From Pratylenchus scribneri (Eukaryota; Nematoda; Chromadorea; Rhabditida; Pratylenchidae): a stretch of 64,000 nucleotides of DNA. Numbering within the stretch: position 1 is the first letter of the stretch; each line of letters begins with the position of its first letter. A program made the translations under genes and the position numbers. The stretch is from assembly GCA_030063045.1 (NCBI GenBank), contig JAQSEB010000041.1:868001-932000 (forward strand). Direction: 5' to 3'. Positions 1-12,700 of the stretch are shown piece after piece. The notes under the pieces were generated by a model. That model worked only from the letters and a program-made list of their open reading frames with translations. It ran no database searches and was not told the origin of the DNA.

Positions 1-3000
1 ATTTCGTCCTCGGCCAATTCAATTCGTCTTTTTGTGGTCGTCTGCCGGAAGGCATGTTCCTCAATGACCGGAGGCGGTGTTGCCGGTGGAGGAGGGGGAA
101 TAATGGCAGGCGATGGCGCAGGTTCTGTTGGCTGAATTTACATAAAAAATTAAGAAAATTTTTGTGATGAATAGAGAGTGGATTTTTAAGTTTTTGGCCT
201 ATTTTGTGTATCAGATTTTGATGAGAAATGCACTAAAATAATGCTTTTGGACATTTATTTCATTTGTTGACTTATTTTTGACGTATTTTACCTATTTTGG
301 TACATTTTTAGGAGGAAAAATTCATTAGAAAAATGCAATAAAAAAACCAAAAATCACCACTTTTGAGGTTTCAAAAATCTATTTTTGACAAATTTCACTA
401 AAAAAACCTAAGTTTGAATTTTGCGATTTTTTCGATCTAAAAAATCCGCTCTCTAATGTGATACAAAAAATTGGACTTACTGGTGGTTGCGGCCTTCGAC
501 TTATGGGCGGCGGTTCCACCTTCCTTGGCCCACTGTCCACGTGCCAATAATGCGAAAAGCTGGTCGGATCTTAAAGTCAAATTGAATTTATAAAGGCTAG
601 GCAATCTTTTTGAATTTTGACCCTTAGCTCAGCGAAAATGCGATATGCCATTTGAAAGCCCTAAATGTCCTCTAAAACGTGACATTTCTAATTGTTTTTG
701 AAATGTAAAACAATTTGTAAAATATTTCCTCAAACAAACAGATTCGGGTTTATTCCATTCACAGATATATAACTTTTTTAAAGCCTGGATTTTATACATT
801 TAAAAAGGCCATTTTATAAACAACATTTTAGGCTTTCAATTGGCATATAAATTTCCTAGATTGGTCCATTGCCTTGAGGAGCTATGAGCCGAAAAAAAGA
901 GAAGAGTATTCAGAAGAATGGTCGTTTTGTTATAGCCGTCTATGGTATTTGGCACGTAACTCAACTAGCGAATAACCAATTTTGGAAGGCGATATACCAT
1001 TTGAAAGCCAAAAGTGTTCTCTAGAAAGTGGCATTATTAAATTTCAAAAATCCAGGCTCACAATAAAGTTACAAGTCTTTGAGTGGAATAAACCCGAATA
1101 TTTGTTTGGTGGAGGAAAAGCCGCATATTTTACAAAGTATTTTAACTTTTCAAAAAAAACAAATTAGAATTGGCCCCTTTTTAGAGGACATTTAGGGTTT
1201 TCAAATGGCATATCGCCTTCCTGGAATTGGTTACTGCCTTATCGAGATATGACCAAATTAATCACCTTCAGTGGCAATTTTCACCGGTTGCGCATATTCT
1301 CCCTCCTCGTCCCTTTCTCGTTCCACAAAATGCACTCCACTGTCAGGGGACAAAAAGGGTTGTCGCCGTGGGGGAGGCGGTGGCCCTTCCTCTTCTTCCT
1401 CATATTCTTCGTAAATTTCCTCTTCCTTTTGTTCCTCCTCTTCCTCTTCCAAAACATAATCCACCGGGGGCGGTGGCCTTGGCGCCTCCTTTTCCGCTTT
1501 CCGCAGTTTGTCCAATTGCCAATAGAAGGAATAGGGGTCACGATGTTCCGTAATCTGGGCGACAAAAAAATTAATGAATCCACCCATTGAAATTCTCAAT
1601 GAATTCAGCATTCATCCCAAAATCGCTATATAGCCAAAAGCCAATAAGCTTTTTGAGTTGCACTTTTCGTTATGCCCCGAAAACTTTATGGCCTCCTTAA
1701 TGTAAGCCTAACAAAGCTCTAGCTTATTAAAACATTATTATTTTTTCTAATTTTTCATCCTCAGAATTTTGAGTATTGTGCCAATTTTCCAGTGATCAAT
1801 GTGCCCTCCAAATTCTGTGCGATAATTGGCATTTGGGAAGGAAGCGTTTTTTTTATAATTGCCATTTTATTGCTCATCAACATTGCCCCTATTAGGCATA
1901 TACCGTAAATCTTCTATTAGAAGCCCATGGGCTTATAAATTTCAGAGACCCTCTAAAAGGTGGGAAATTTTCGGAATTTTTGAGAAACAAAAAATGCTTA
2001 TTTCTACTTAATTTAGGCTTTTTCGGCTTAATTTCACTTAGAAATTGGTTTTTTGTGAAAAAAAAATTTTCAATGGATAGGTGGGCTTCTAATAGAAGGT
2101 GGGCTTCAAATAGAAGGTGGGCTTCTAATAGAAGGTGGGCTTCAAATAGAAGGTGGGCTTCTAATAGAAGAATTACGGTATGATCATTTTTGTTTGATTT
2201 TATAGTCATCAAAATATGACCCAAAAATCTGGTTTTTTAATATTCTGTTTAGTCTTCAAAAAATTGTTTCCCATCCTAGCAATTTTTTCTGATTATTTTA
2301 GGCCAAACTATGGTTAGAAAATTGATTGATTTTGACTCGGTAAAATATTCAAAATATATGCCAAAAATTTGCTCTCTAATATTGGCTAACTAATTTGATG
2401 CCTAATAAAATGCCAAAATTCTAGTCCCATCCCCAAATTGTACCTAGTTTTATTTAATCCGTTTAGCCAAAACTTGCCAAAAAAATTTGGTTGGTTTTTA
2501 ATCCATTCAAGTAAATATCCATAATATATTGACCTTAGATTTGCTCTAAATATTCTTAACTAATTTAATGCCTTATAATAAAATGTCAATTTTAGTTTCA
2601 AATTATTGTTTCCCCACCCCCAATGCCCAAAATCATTGAATAAAATACCACGGTGGTGTCCCCAATCTGCTTGACCCTCCGCAACCGATCGGGAGGGCCC
2701 CGGTCCTGTTGTCGGGCGGCCGCATCCTCAATGGCCGCTTTGGCCCTTCGAAAATCCCCGGGGCTATAATCCACTTGGCCTCCCGATGAGGCAGCGGATG
2801 TGGCCATTCCGTGCGCAGATGTGGTTGAGTGCTCGTTGGGATGATTTCTTCGATGATGCGTTGATGGAATTCTCTAAAAATGAGAGGAAAAATGAAGAAA
2901 ATGAGTTTGGAGAAAATGAGTGAAAAGGTTCAAAGGAGAAGGAAAAATCTACCGAAAATATGTAGAGGATAATTGAATACTTATGCCTTTCTTTTGCCCT

Positions 3001-5977
3001 ATAGCTAATCAAGACGATATGCCATTTGAAAGTCCAAAATCTCCTCCAAAAATAAAAAAGTTACATGTCTTTGATTTGAATAAACCCATATGTTTGTTTG
3101 TTGGAGAAAAAGCCGCTTATTTTAATTGTTTTAAAATTCCAAAAACAATTAGTATTGGCCACTTTTTAGAGGACATTTAGAGCTTTCAAATGGCATATCG
3201 CCTTCATGAATTGATTGTTTCCATCAAGAGATGAGGCCAAAAGAAGGGCACATATACTCAATCTTTCAAACATCTTGTTTTGCTGAAAATTTGAGTTTTG
3301 ATTTTGGGCAATTTACAAGGATTAAACCAAAAACCAATTATATTTTCGAATTTAACATTCGGAAAAACTTAAAACCACTTTTAAAGCATAAATTAAAGCA
3401 AAAACATGGTTTGATTGAGATATTTTAAACGACTTTTTCTGTGCATCGCGCAAACACGGAGGAAACGCAAATAAAAGCAAGCAAAAAAGCCGAATGAATG
3501 AAAATGTGCAAAAAAAAATAGAAAAGAAGATGATGAAAACCTAGACTAGGACTGGGAGAAGAAAAGATGAAACAGGGAATAAATAGGAGGGCACGGGTCG
3601 AGACGAAGCCCCAAAAATTGTTGGCCCTCTGGGGCGTCCTCTTACCCTTTTTGCCCCTTCGTTCCTCATTTTCTCTTCATTGACTACTCTTCTCTCTAAT
3701 CTCTCCATCTATTTGGCCTTAATGCCTTATATAGAAAAGCCGGTTTTTATTGGGTTTTTTGTGCAAAAAGCAGCTCTGTTGGCATTACTATGTCCATTTA
3801 TTGTTGAGGACTGATGAGGCGGCAAACCATTTGGGAAAATGTGGATGTACGGAATTAGTGGCCATTTTGGGTAAGGAAAAGGAATGTGAATTAATTTTGG
3901 CATTTCCCCAGAGGGCAGATGTTTTTCCTTCCTACTTCGCTCATGTGAATTTGTGCCACATCCTCGGCCAACAATTCGGTGCCTCCTTCCGCCACTCGGG
4001 GAATATGCCGTCGCCCTCCAGCTCCGCCGTTTCCTCGTTCCCTCTTTTCTGCCCCCGCCAATCGGTCGTCGTTCTGCAATGAGGGAAACATTGGTTCATT
4101 TTCCCTTTTTTGCCTTATTTCTTTAAAAAGTGTTTTGCCTCATTTCTTTAAAACGTGTTTTGCCTCATTTCATTAATGTGTTTTTGCCTCATTCATTTCT
4201 TTAAAATATGTTTTGCCTCATTTCCTTAAAATTTGTTTTTGCCTCATTTCTTTAAAATGTGTTTTGCCTCATTTCATTAATGTGTTTTTGCCTCATTTAT
4301 TTAAAATGTGTTTTGCCTCATTTCATTAATGTGTTTTTGCCTCATTTATTTAAAATGTGTTTTGCCTCATTTCTTTAAAATGTGTTTTGCCTCATTTCAT
4401 TAATGTGTTTTTGCCTCATTTATTTAAAATGTGTTTTGCCTCATTTCATTAATGTGTTTTTGCCTTATTTCTTTAAAAAGTGTTTTGCCTCATTTCTTTA
4501 AAACGTGTTTTGCCTCATTTCTTTAAAATATGTTTTGCCTCATTTCCTTAAAATTTGTTTTTGCCTCATTTCTTTAAAATGTGTTTTGCCTCATTTCATT
4601 AATGTGTTTTTGCCTCATTTATTTAAAATGTGTTTTGCCTCATTTCATTAATGTGTTTTTGCCTCATTTATTTAAAATGTGTTTTGCCTCATTTCTTTAA
4701 AATGTGTTTTGCCTCATTTCATTAATGTGTTTTTGCCTCATTTATTTAAAATGTGTTTTGCCTCATTTCATTAATGTGTTTTTGCCTCATTTATTTAAAA
4801 TGTGTTTTGCCTCATTTCTTTAAAATGTGTTTTGCCCCATTTCTTTAAAATGTGTTTTGCCTCATTTCATTAATGTGTTTTTGCCTCATTTATTTAAAAT
4901 GTGTTTTGCCTCATTTATTTAAAATGTGTTTTGCCTCATTTCATTAATGTGTTTTTGCCTCATTTATTTAAAATGTGTTTTGCCTCATTTCTTTAAAATG
5001 TGTTTTGCCCCATTTCTTTAAAATGTGTTTTGCCTCATTTCATTAATGTGTTTTTGCCTCATTTATTTAAAATGTGTTTTGCCTCATTTCTTTAAAATGT
5101 GTTTTGCCTCATTTCTTTAAAATGTGTTTTGCCTCATTTCATTAAAATGTGTTTTTGCTTCATTACTTTAAAATGTGTTTTGCCTCATTTCATTAAAATG
5201 TGTTTTGCCTCATTTCATTAAAATGTGTTTTTGCCTCATTTCTTTAAAATGTGTTTTGCCCCATTTCTTTAAAATGTGTTTTGCCTCATTTCTTTAAAAT
5301 GTGTTTTGCCTCATTTCTTTAAAATGTGTTTTGCCTCATTTCATTAAAATGTGTTTTTGCTTCATTTCTTTAAAATGTGTTTTTGCCTCATTTCTTTAAA
5401 ATGTGTTTTTGCCTCATTTCTTTAAAATGTGTTTTTGCCTCATCTCTTTAAAATGTGTTTTTGCCTCATCTCTTTAAAATGTGTTTTTGCCTCATTTCTT
5501 TAAAATGTGTTTTTGCCTCATTTCTTTAAAATGTGTTTTTGCCTCATTTCTTTAAAATTTGTTTTTGCCTTATTGAATATTTTTTAAATATTTCTTCAAA
5601 CTTTTTGGCCATAATTCTAATAAATCAATTTTATTGCTAATTTACTGCCATAAATCTCATTCTGAATTCCCCGCCAAAATTTTTTCTAGAACCAAAAAAA
5701 CTCAAAGCCCTTCCCAATTTTTAACTGATGTGAGACTGACCAAAAAATGGATGCTGGCCGAGTCGGAAGTGCGCGATTCGGGTCGATGTTGTTGTTGGTG
5801 GAATGTAGCATATTCTTCCTCCTGCAGATCCCGTTCCCTTTCTACCGTTCTCCAGCCTTCTCTCCCCCTTTCCCCTTCCTCCAGCTGATTTGCATTTGAA
5901 GGACCATTTCCCTCCCTGCTAGCGGTTTTCTGCCTTCGAATTCCACTTTGGCCACCACCACTGCCATCACCGTTCAT
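1..5977 (-). CDS. Unrecognised acidic/proline-rich protein, 3' end outside window
   Basis: Six exons join in frame: 5741-5977, 3936-4073, 2649-2873, 1266-1554, 481-569 and 1-131 (continues beyond base 1). The ATG at 5977 is preceded directly by in-frame TAA codons. Donors and acceptors are GT/AG, and phases match at every junction (0,0,0,1,0). About 370 residues are visible. The N-terminal third is Arg/Gln/Gly-rich and charged. A middle block (about residues 175-225) reads like a folded or helical segment, with QIGDTTVITEHRDPYSFYWQ as its most distinctive stretch. A poly-Glu/Tyr region, poly-Pro runs and a basic TKRRIELAEDE patch follow. No catalytic motif, signal peptide or membrane segment is seen. 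The composition suggests a scaffold or cytoskeletal protein, but that is inference and I do not recognise the family. Introns hold a satellite (4083-5575) and foldback repeats. Confidence 0.75.
605..1252. repeat. Family B foldback repeat, two adjacent copies
   Basis: Two palindromic copies (about 605-900 and 955-1252) lie in the intron between exons 1266-1554 and 481-569 of the first gene. Each contains the arm GGCGATATGCCATTTGAAAG near one end and its reverse complement near the other, with TTTATTCCATTCA in the middle. Same family as the copies near 3.0, 6.9, 10.9, 17.8, 21.2, 30.8, 32.8 and 37.1-38.2 kb. Confidence 0.7.
1903..2181. mobile_element. Family C inverted-repeat element with internal short tandem repeats
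   Basis: The element begins TACCGTAAATCTTCTATTAG and ends with the inverse, CTAATAGAAGAATTACGGTA. Positions 2081-2170 hold five tandem units of about 18 bp (GGTGGGCTTCTAATAGAA and a CAAATAG variant). The same termini recur at 19176-19354, 28333-28524 and 51388-52038. The element sits in an intron of the first gene and has no coding capacity. Confidence 0.6.
2997..3240. repeat. Family B foldback repeat
   Basis: Inverted arms: GATATGCCATTTGAAAG at the left and CTTTCAAATGGCATATCGCC at the right, around the AATAAACCCATAT core. Intronic, between exons 3936-4073 and 2649-2873. Confidence 0.65.
4083..5575. repeat. Intronic satellite, about 24-bp unit, about 60 copies
   Basis: Tandem copies of TTTGCCTCATTTCTTTAAAA plus TGTG, with a common variant containing CATTAATGTG. 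It fills almost all of intron 1 of the first gene (4074-5740). A segment near 4090-4230 recurs near 4460-4570, so there is block duplication on top of the monomer array. The last 250 bp are the most homogeneous and use a T-longer variant. Confidence 0.9.
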
Positions 5978-6819
5978 TTTTTACGTTTATTAGCCGCCAA
6001 TCGTGATACCAAAAGATGAAGAAGAAAATATGGGGAGGAAATGGGGAATGGATGGATTGGATGGCTCAAATCGACGTGAGGCAAAGAGGCCTCATTGCTT
6101 TCCTTTCCCCCTCCTTTGGCCGCCGCTGGATACGGAGAGCGCATGCGATGGATGTGGAAGGTGAAGGGGATGGAATGTTTGCATTGTGGCCAAGATTATG
6201 ATGATTTGACTTGGCCATAGGGAAGGGGAGGGAGGGGCTGAATAGAAAGGAAGGATTTGGCCATGAGGATGGGAATGGGAGGAAGGGCCGAAGGGAAAAG
6301 TGGGAGTGGAAAGGTGAATGTTTGTATAAATGCATGAATCTACTGAGCACTGCTGCGACTGGGGTAGATGGTTATAGGTGGGGGGAGGGGGGAGGGTCGA
6401 CGGCGCGCGGGGTCCTCGAGATTGAATCGATCAGCAGCTCATCAGAAAGCAGTGGATCGTGAAGATGACAATTCCGGGGCATTGTTCGGTGAAGGTGAGG
6501 AATGGGGAGGGAATTGATCAAAAGAAAATGTGGGATAAACAAAATCAGCCAGGAATTTTCATAATTATTCATCTACTAGAAGAGAAGGATTCCCATTCCC
6601 ATTATCAGCAAATTTTGTTTGTGAGGCTGAGGATTTGGTAAACAAAAAATAAATGGAAGGAAAAGGAGAGAGATTGGCTGCTTACAAAAAATAAAGATGG
6701 AAAAGGGTGGATAAGGAATGAAAGTAAATGTTTGAATTAAAACTATTTTTGATTGTGATGAGTGATGGGCACAAGTGGAAACAAAACAATGCTGCATTTT
6801 TGGCCTTATCCTGGGAAGG

Positions 6820-7285
6820 AAGAAATCAATTCAGGAAGGCGATATGCCATTTGAAAGCCCTAAATTTCCTCTAAAAAAGTGGCTTTTCTAATTGTTTTTT
6901 TTTTTTGAATGTTAAAATAATTATTAAATAAGCGGCCTTTTCTTTAACAAACATATCAAGGTTTATTCCATTCAAATAAGTATAACTTTTTTTGAAATTT
7001 TGATGTTAAAAAATTACAAGGCCAATTTATAAAGGAAACTTTAGAGGCTTTCTATTGGATATTGCATTCCCGAATTGGCAATTGCCTGGTTGAGAAATGA
7101 CCGAAAACAAACGCGGTTACTCAATTGTCCTTTACCGGGATAAAATAAAACACATTTTAGGCCTGCTAAATCTGAATTTAATATAGTTTAAAATGACATC
7201 TTTGTAGAGGACGCTATGAACTTTCCAATGGTATATTGCCTTCCCGAATTGGCAATTGCTTCGTTGAAATATGTGCCAAAAACTA
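6820..7285. repeat. Family B foldback repeat with an extra half copy
   Basis: A full palindromic copy spans about 6820-7105 (GGCGATATGCCATTTGAAAG arm and an inverse arm ending in GGCAATTGCC). A further half arm lies at about 7195-7285 (GTATATTGCCTTCCCGAATT). Confidence 0.6.
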
Positions 7286-7639
7286 AGACAACACAAATCG
7301 AAGAAATGAAAACAAAACACAAAATGAAAAATGTTTCAATTTAGCTCATCAAATACAATACCTATTTTGGTATAAATGACCTATCAAAAATGGTTGATCT
7401 ACCCAAAAAAATAATCCCAAATTCTTTCTTCCAAATTCATACAATTTTCCGCCCCAAAAACAATGGAAATGACCGCTCATTTTTTTCGGCAACCGCTGTA
7501 TTTGATTTGATCATTCCCCTCTCCCCAACATTTAGTCAATCTGAATCTGAATCATCGGCCTCTCCTCGCCCTTTCCACTCCATCAAAAAATTAAAATGTG
7601 AATCCAATCGTCGTCACCGCACAGCATTTCTTTTCCCAA

Positions 7640-8470
7640 AAATGGATGGATGGATTGGTGAGCAAATCTTCCAATCAGCCAGTCGCCCTTTTCTTCTCTT
7701 TACATTTGCTGTTTTTGCAGCTCCCCAAAAATCCGCAAGTCCAAAGTAGCAGATTTGTCCGCAAATAAATAATCTCTCTACCCTTCAATAAATCCCTATC
7801 CAATTCCCAAAAAAGGGAATATAAATGATGCCCCGAGGTGGATATTACAGATTATTGGAATCTCAAATTCTGGACAACCCGGAGACTCTAAAATAAACTC
7901 ATTCGACTCGGCATGGTCCATTTATTATTTGAAATTTCAATTTCAAACCGATGCTTTTTTAAAAAGCTAAACCGTTGTTTTAAACCCAAACCTGTTTAGT
8001 TTATTTTAAACTAAACTATTGTTTAAATTTATTTAAAAGTTAAACCTAAACCAGTTCTCACTGGTTTATTTAAACTGAACCATTGTTTAAACCCAAACCG
8101 GTTTTGGTTACTAACTTTTGCCAAAGTCATTTCGGGTCTGAAATTTAAATTTCATAGACTAAATCGACCATTGCGAGTCGAATGAGCCTATTCTCAAATC
8201 ACTGGGTTATTTAAAAGTCGAGATTTCTAAAATTAGTTAACCGAAGATCTAGCTAATTCCGGAGAATTAGCCATTTTCTAATATTATCTGTAAAGATGGA
8301 TCTTCAAATCAGCCAGTTGCCCTTTTCATCTCTTTTCCATTTGCTGTTTTTGCAGCTCCTAAAAGCCCAAAAGTAGCAGATTTGTCCGCAAATATAATCC
8401 CTTGCTCCCCAATAAATCCCATCCAATTCTCCTTATTTATTCCCAAAAATACCAAAAAGGGAATAAATGC
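7640..8470. repeat. Local direct duplication flanking a foldback element
   Basis: Positions 7662-7790 and 8308-8420 are similar direct copies. Both contain AATCAGCCAGT, TTTGCTGTTTTTGCAGCTCC and AGCAGATTTGTCCGCAAATA. The element at 7844-8294 lies between them. Confidence 0.65.
7844..8294. mobile_element. Imperfect terminal-inverted-repeat element (non-coding)
   Basis: The left end TTACAGATTATTGG matches the inverse of the right end (TTACAGATAATATTAG on the other strand). An internal block CTCATTCGACTCG at about 7898 is mirrored by CGAGTCGAATGAG at about 8177. The interior contains repeated GTTTAAAC-type palindromes. No clean target-site duplication is visible. Confidence 0.5.
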
Positions 8471-9739
8471 TCTGGGCGTGTGTGTGTTTGCCCCTATCAA
8501 CCACTAATCCTCTTTTTTTGCCCTTAAATTCTTTCTATTCCCGGCTGTCCCATCCCATTTCCTTCCCTTTCCAATTATTCCCACATTCCCCCAAGTCCGA
8601 TCCATATTCACACACGTCAATTCCCCTTTGGCCTCCAATATTTAAATCAAAAAGAGAATGATGGAATGGCCACATAAAATCATTTTGCATTTAACCAAAA
8701 CATTGTTTTGTGTATCCAAAAATCACATCAGCAGATAGAAAAGACTTTGCCAAATCTGGCCCAATATCCTTCTTAAATAAGCCTTAATTTCCAGCCTTAA
8801 GCCTAAGTAAGCCCAAACAATGATGTTTCCAAAAAATTTTATTTGAGTGTAAATTCAATGATTTTATGTTGATATATTTTTTTTCTAAAAAATTGTTATA
8901 ATATTATTAATTATTAATCCATCCCATCATCCACAATTCCCCTTTGGCGCCATTTAAATACAAAAAAATGTGTTGGAATGGCCAAATAAAATCATTTTGC
9001 ATTTTTTTCCCAAAAAAATGTTTCTTATAGCGAAAAATCACATACATTTTTTGAGATTTTACCAAAACTGGCATCATAAATTAAATCCTGCTTAATAAGC
9101 ATAAACTTCTAGCCTAATTTTTTGGCTCAAAAATCCAAAAAATATTAAAGCTTATGATTTTACGTGTAATCCCTCTCGTCATTCCAAAATGTCAATTCCC
9201 TCACATCATTTCCCCCTTTGGCCCTATCAAAAAGAATGATGAGATGACCATATTAAAATCATTTTTGTGCATGTTTGTGTTTTTACCCAAAAAAATCCAC
9301 ATAAAATCATTTTGTGATCTATTAAAATGTCATCATTCATCAAATTCATCAATTCGACACAAATTTGTCACTTTTCTGAGGCCATAAAATGAAAATTCCA
9401 TCCTTCTAATAATCCCCAAAGCCCACACTATATATAGCCTAAAACTTTAAGTCCAAACCTTTTCCATGTGTCTAATTATGATGGCTCAAAAATGAAAAAA
9501 TTTCAGATTCTACATTCAACAAATTACTGATTATTCTTACAAAAAATGTTGATTTTACCCTCAAGAAATGTCTGATTTTTTCCCTCAAAAATTGCCAATT
9601 TTATTCTAAAAATTTTAATTTTCAAAATAGAAAGTGTTCGTTCAATTCAATGTTTTAAGAGATTATTTCTCAAAAAAATAATCCTCCCATATTCAAAAAA
9701 GAATCCCCATAGGCCATTTATCATCTATCCTCCTCCCCC

Positions 9740-10560
9740 AATCCACCCTATCTTTCTTTCATTATTCACTCGATTCCCTTTGTTTGGGTTTTGTGTTGGG
9801 TTTGGTTCTTCGATGCTTTCATTCCAATTCCATTCCAATTAATCAAATGTTGAGGGTGGATCCGTCACATCAATTGCCCCCATACACACTGTTCAAAATT
9901 GACTATAGAAATAGAGACGAAAACACATTTTCCTGAAGGAAACACAATTTAATTTAGGCAAAACACATTTTATAGGCAAAACACATTTTCTGGAATAAAA
10001 CACAATTTAATTTAGGCAAAACACATTTTCCGAAATGAAACACAATTAAATATGGGCAAAACACATTTTCTGGAATAAAACACAATTTAATTTAGGCAAG
10101 ACACATTTCTGAAATAAAACACAATTTAATTTAGGCAAAACACATTTTCCGAAATGAAACACAATTAAATATGGGCAAAACACATTTTCTGGAATAAAAC
10201 ACAATTTAATTTAGGCAAAACACATTTTTCCAGCAGGAGAAATCAGCAAATCACTCTTATTCTGGAGGTTAAATTTCCGAAAAATAATGAACTAATTAAT
10301 TTTTGGAATATATCATTTAATAGCTAACACTTTTAACTTCTAATAAATAACATTTTTTCCCTATCCTCCGTCCTCCCTCATTCCTCCTTTCATTATTCGC
10401 CGTTCGCCCGATTCACTTTTGTTTGGGTTTTTATGTTGGTCAATGGTTCTTCGATGCTTCCTTCCACCCAATTCCATTCCAATTAATCAAAAATGTGAGG
10501 GTGGATCCGTCGTCAATTGACCCCACACGAAGCGCAAAATTGACTGTGATTAATACCAAT
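9740..10560. repeat. Direct duplication flanking a short tandem array
   Basis: About 9725-9890 and 10365-10525 are similar direct copies. Shared landmarks are GGTTCTTCGATGCTT, CCATTCCAATTAATCAAA and GAGGGTGGATCCGTC. The 41-bp array lies between them. Confidence 0.65.
9930..10235. repeat. About 41-bp tandem array
   Basis: Roughly seven to eight units built on GGCAAAACACATTTTCTGGA followed by ATAAAACACAATTTAATTTA. Two sub-variants alternate: GGAATAAAACAC and GAAATGAAACAC. Confidence 0.8.
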
Positions 10561-10829
10561 ATTTTTTGCTCTCCTTTTCCATTGTTTTCTTCTATTATTT
10601 GTTTGGTTGCGCGCAAATCGAGTGGCGTTGGGCGATGGGCGCGTGAAAAGGACAAAATGCGTGGGGGTATGATTTGGATTGAATTTGTTGATTGTTTGAC
10701 GATCATTTTGAATTGAATTTACTGCCCTCAGCTGGAAAATAGTATGTTGTTGCCAAAAATTCTTTTTTTTGGTGCTCCACAACCCCCCACCTCCCCTCGC
10801 AAAATGTCGTTAGCACCCAGCATTGGTTT

Positions 10830-11135
10830 TTGACTCATATCTCAATGTGAGGCAATTGCCAATTTAGGAAGGCGATATACCATTGAAAATCCTAAAATGT
10901 CCTCTGTAATTTTTCAAATTTAATTTTTTAAAATCAATACTTTAAACAAGTTATATATGTCTTTGAATGTAATAAACCAAAATTTGTTTGTTGGAGGAAA
11001 AACCGCTGATTTTACAAATTGTTTTAACATTTCAAAAACAATTAGAAAAGTCAATTTTTAGAGGACATTTAGGGCTTTGAAATGGCATATCGCCTTCCTG
11101 AATTGCTTGCTTCCTTCTAGAGATATGTCCAAAAG
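10830..11135. repeat. Family B foldback repeat
   Basis: Left arm GGAAGGCGATATACCATTGA and right arm AATGGCATATCGCCTTCCTG, around a core containing AATAAACCAAAATTTGTTTG. Confidence 0.7.
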
Positions 11136-11199
11136 ATGGCTTATAGTACTGAATCGCTCTACAATTTCACTTCTTTGGATGCCCTCTTTCCGCCTTCTT

Positions 11200-11875
11200 G
11201 AATTACCTTGTAAACTATGGCCATAATAACAGCCAAAATACTCCCTTTTTATTCTTTCGAATGTCTTCTTCCTCCAAACCAAAAATGTTCATCAGACCAT
11301 TCCCTCACCAGCGCGACCAAAATGGTTCCACCCTTCATCAATTGCCCTCTTGGTTTCTCCTTTTTCATCCACCCTCGCCCTTGCTTTTATCATGCACATT
11401 TCTCCCCATATTTTGCACTGCACTGTTGCTGGCCAATAATCCCACCATTCTTTGGTGGATGGTTTGGTCCCGCCGTACACATTTTGATGATGCAGGCCTC
11501 GGGTGAACGCTCTTTCCAATGAAGTGGGGAACAATGGAATATGGAGGGGGACCAAAAGTGGTGATTCCCCCGCATCCAAACACATGTTTGGTGTTGACGG
11601 CTGGCTTGCCGGGGCTTTCGTCCCATCCATTTTTATTCATCGTCAATTCTGCAAAAAATGCTCGCAGCATTCAATCCCCTTCCTCCTTTTTTTGGGATCT
11701 TGGGGCAATGTGCGCAACAAATGCACATATATTAGCGTTAAATTCCTCTGGAACTCTTTTCACATATTACTTTTTGAAGTGGGCCCAAAATATTCCGTCT
11801 TCACCCTTTGATTCGGGGCCCGTTCCTTTAGAGCCAACCCATCTTGTTGCCGAGCCAATTTCTCACCGTTTATTA
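11200..11875. other. GC-richer island with overlapping ORFs, no recognisable product
   Basis: ORFs of 75-125 codons are open on both strands. None resembles a family I know, and none could be linked into an exon chain. Part of the island (11670-11830) belongs to a thrice-repeated segment, which argues against a functional exon there. Left unassigned. Confidence 0.3.
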
Positions 11876-12700
11876 TTCATCAAGGTGTGAACCATAAGAG
11901 CAGACTTTTGGCTATCAATTGATATCAGATTTTATTTAAATTGGTTCAGAAATGATTAAGCTATGCCCAAAAAATCATATGAATCCATCCATTTTTCAGC
12001 ATTCAATCCTCTTCCCTATTTTTTGGGCAATTTGCAGAGGCCTTGGGGCAATTCGCGCAACAAATATATATTTAGTCTCACAAATTCCTGGACTTCTTTC
12101 ATATTGTTTTCGTACAAGGCCGAAAATATTCCAGCACCTTGCCCAATTTAATTCAAGATATGCTTCAACTTGTTGTCACTGGGCCAACTGAAGCCGTTTA
12201 AAATAATTCATCAGGGACTGAACCAATTTCGATGATTTTAGTATCAAATTAAATTGCAGACTTTTGGCTATCAAATAAAATTAATTTTATTTAAATTGCT
12301 TTAGAATTGGTTGGGTTATGACCAAAAAACCATTTAAAATGGCCTTTATTATGGATTAGCGAAACTTTCATTGATTTTTTTGGCCAAAATTTCATCGATT
12401 CTGAACCAAATTATACAAAATTAATATCATTGGATAGTCAAAAGTCTGCTCTTCAATTTGATACCAAAATCATCAAAATTGGTTCAGTCCTTGATGACTG
12501 ATGAGTTATTTTAAGCGGCGACAAGTTGGGCCGGCGCCGACGGGGCGTATCTTTCCCCTCCTTTCACCTTCTCTCCTTTTGAGCAAATGCGAAACAAAAA
12601 TGCACATTTTTATAAATTCCTTTGGACTCTTTCATATTGCTTTTTCGGAAGCCGAAAGAATTCCACCTTCTTCAATTCATCGGGGGCCGTTCGGGAGGCC
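11670..12700. repeat. Thrice-repeated segment interleaved with family A pieces
   Basis: Three diverged direct copies (about 11670-11830, 11995-12150 and 12560-12700) share an order of motifs: CATTCAATC..., GCGCAACAAAT..., AAATTCCT.GGACT.TTTCA and a GAA.ATTCCA.C end. Between them lie a half copy (about 11880-11980) and a full copy (12181-12533) of family A. Confidence 0.55.
12181..12533. repeat. Family A foldback repeat
   Basis: The palindrome begins with AAGCCGTTTAAAATAATTCA and ends with the inverse, TGAGTTATTTTAAGCGGCGA. The shared internal arm is GCAGACTTTTGGCTATCAAA. Confidence 0.75.

Noticed and set aside
7844..8294. TSD-bearing transposon call
   Set aside because: Inverted ends are present, but no exact flanking duplication was found, so only a lower-confidence element call was made.
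11198..11890. Several 75-125 codon ORFs, possibly a gene
   Set aside because: No family resemblance, no consistent exon chain, overlapping frames on both strands, and partial repetition at 12.0 and 12.6 kb.
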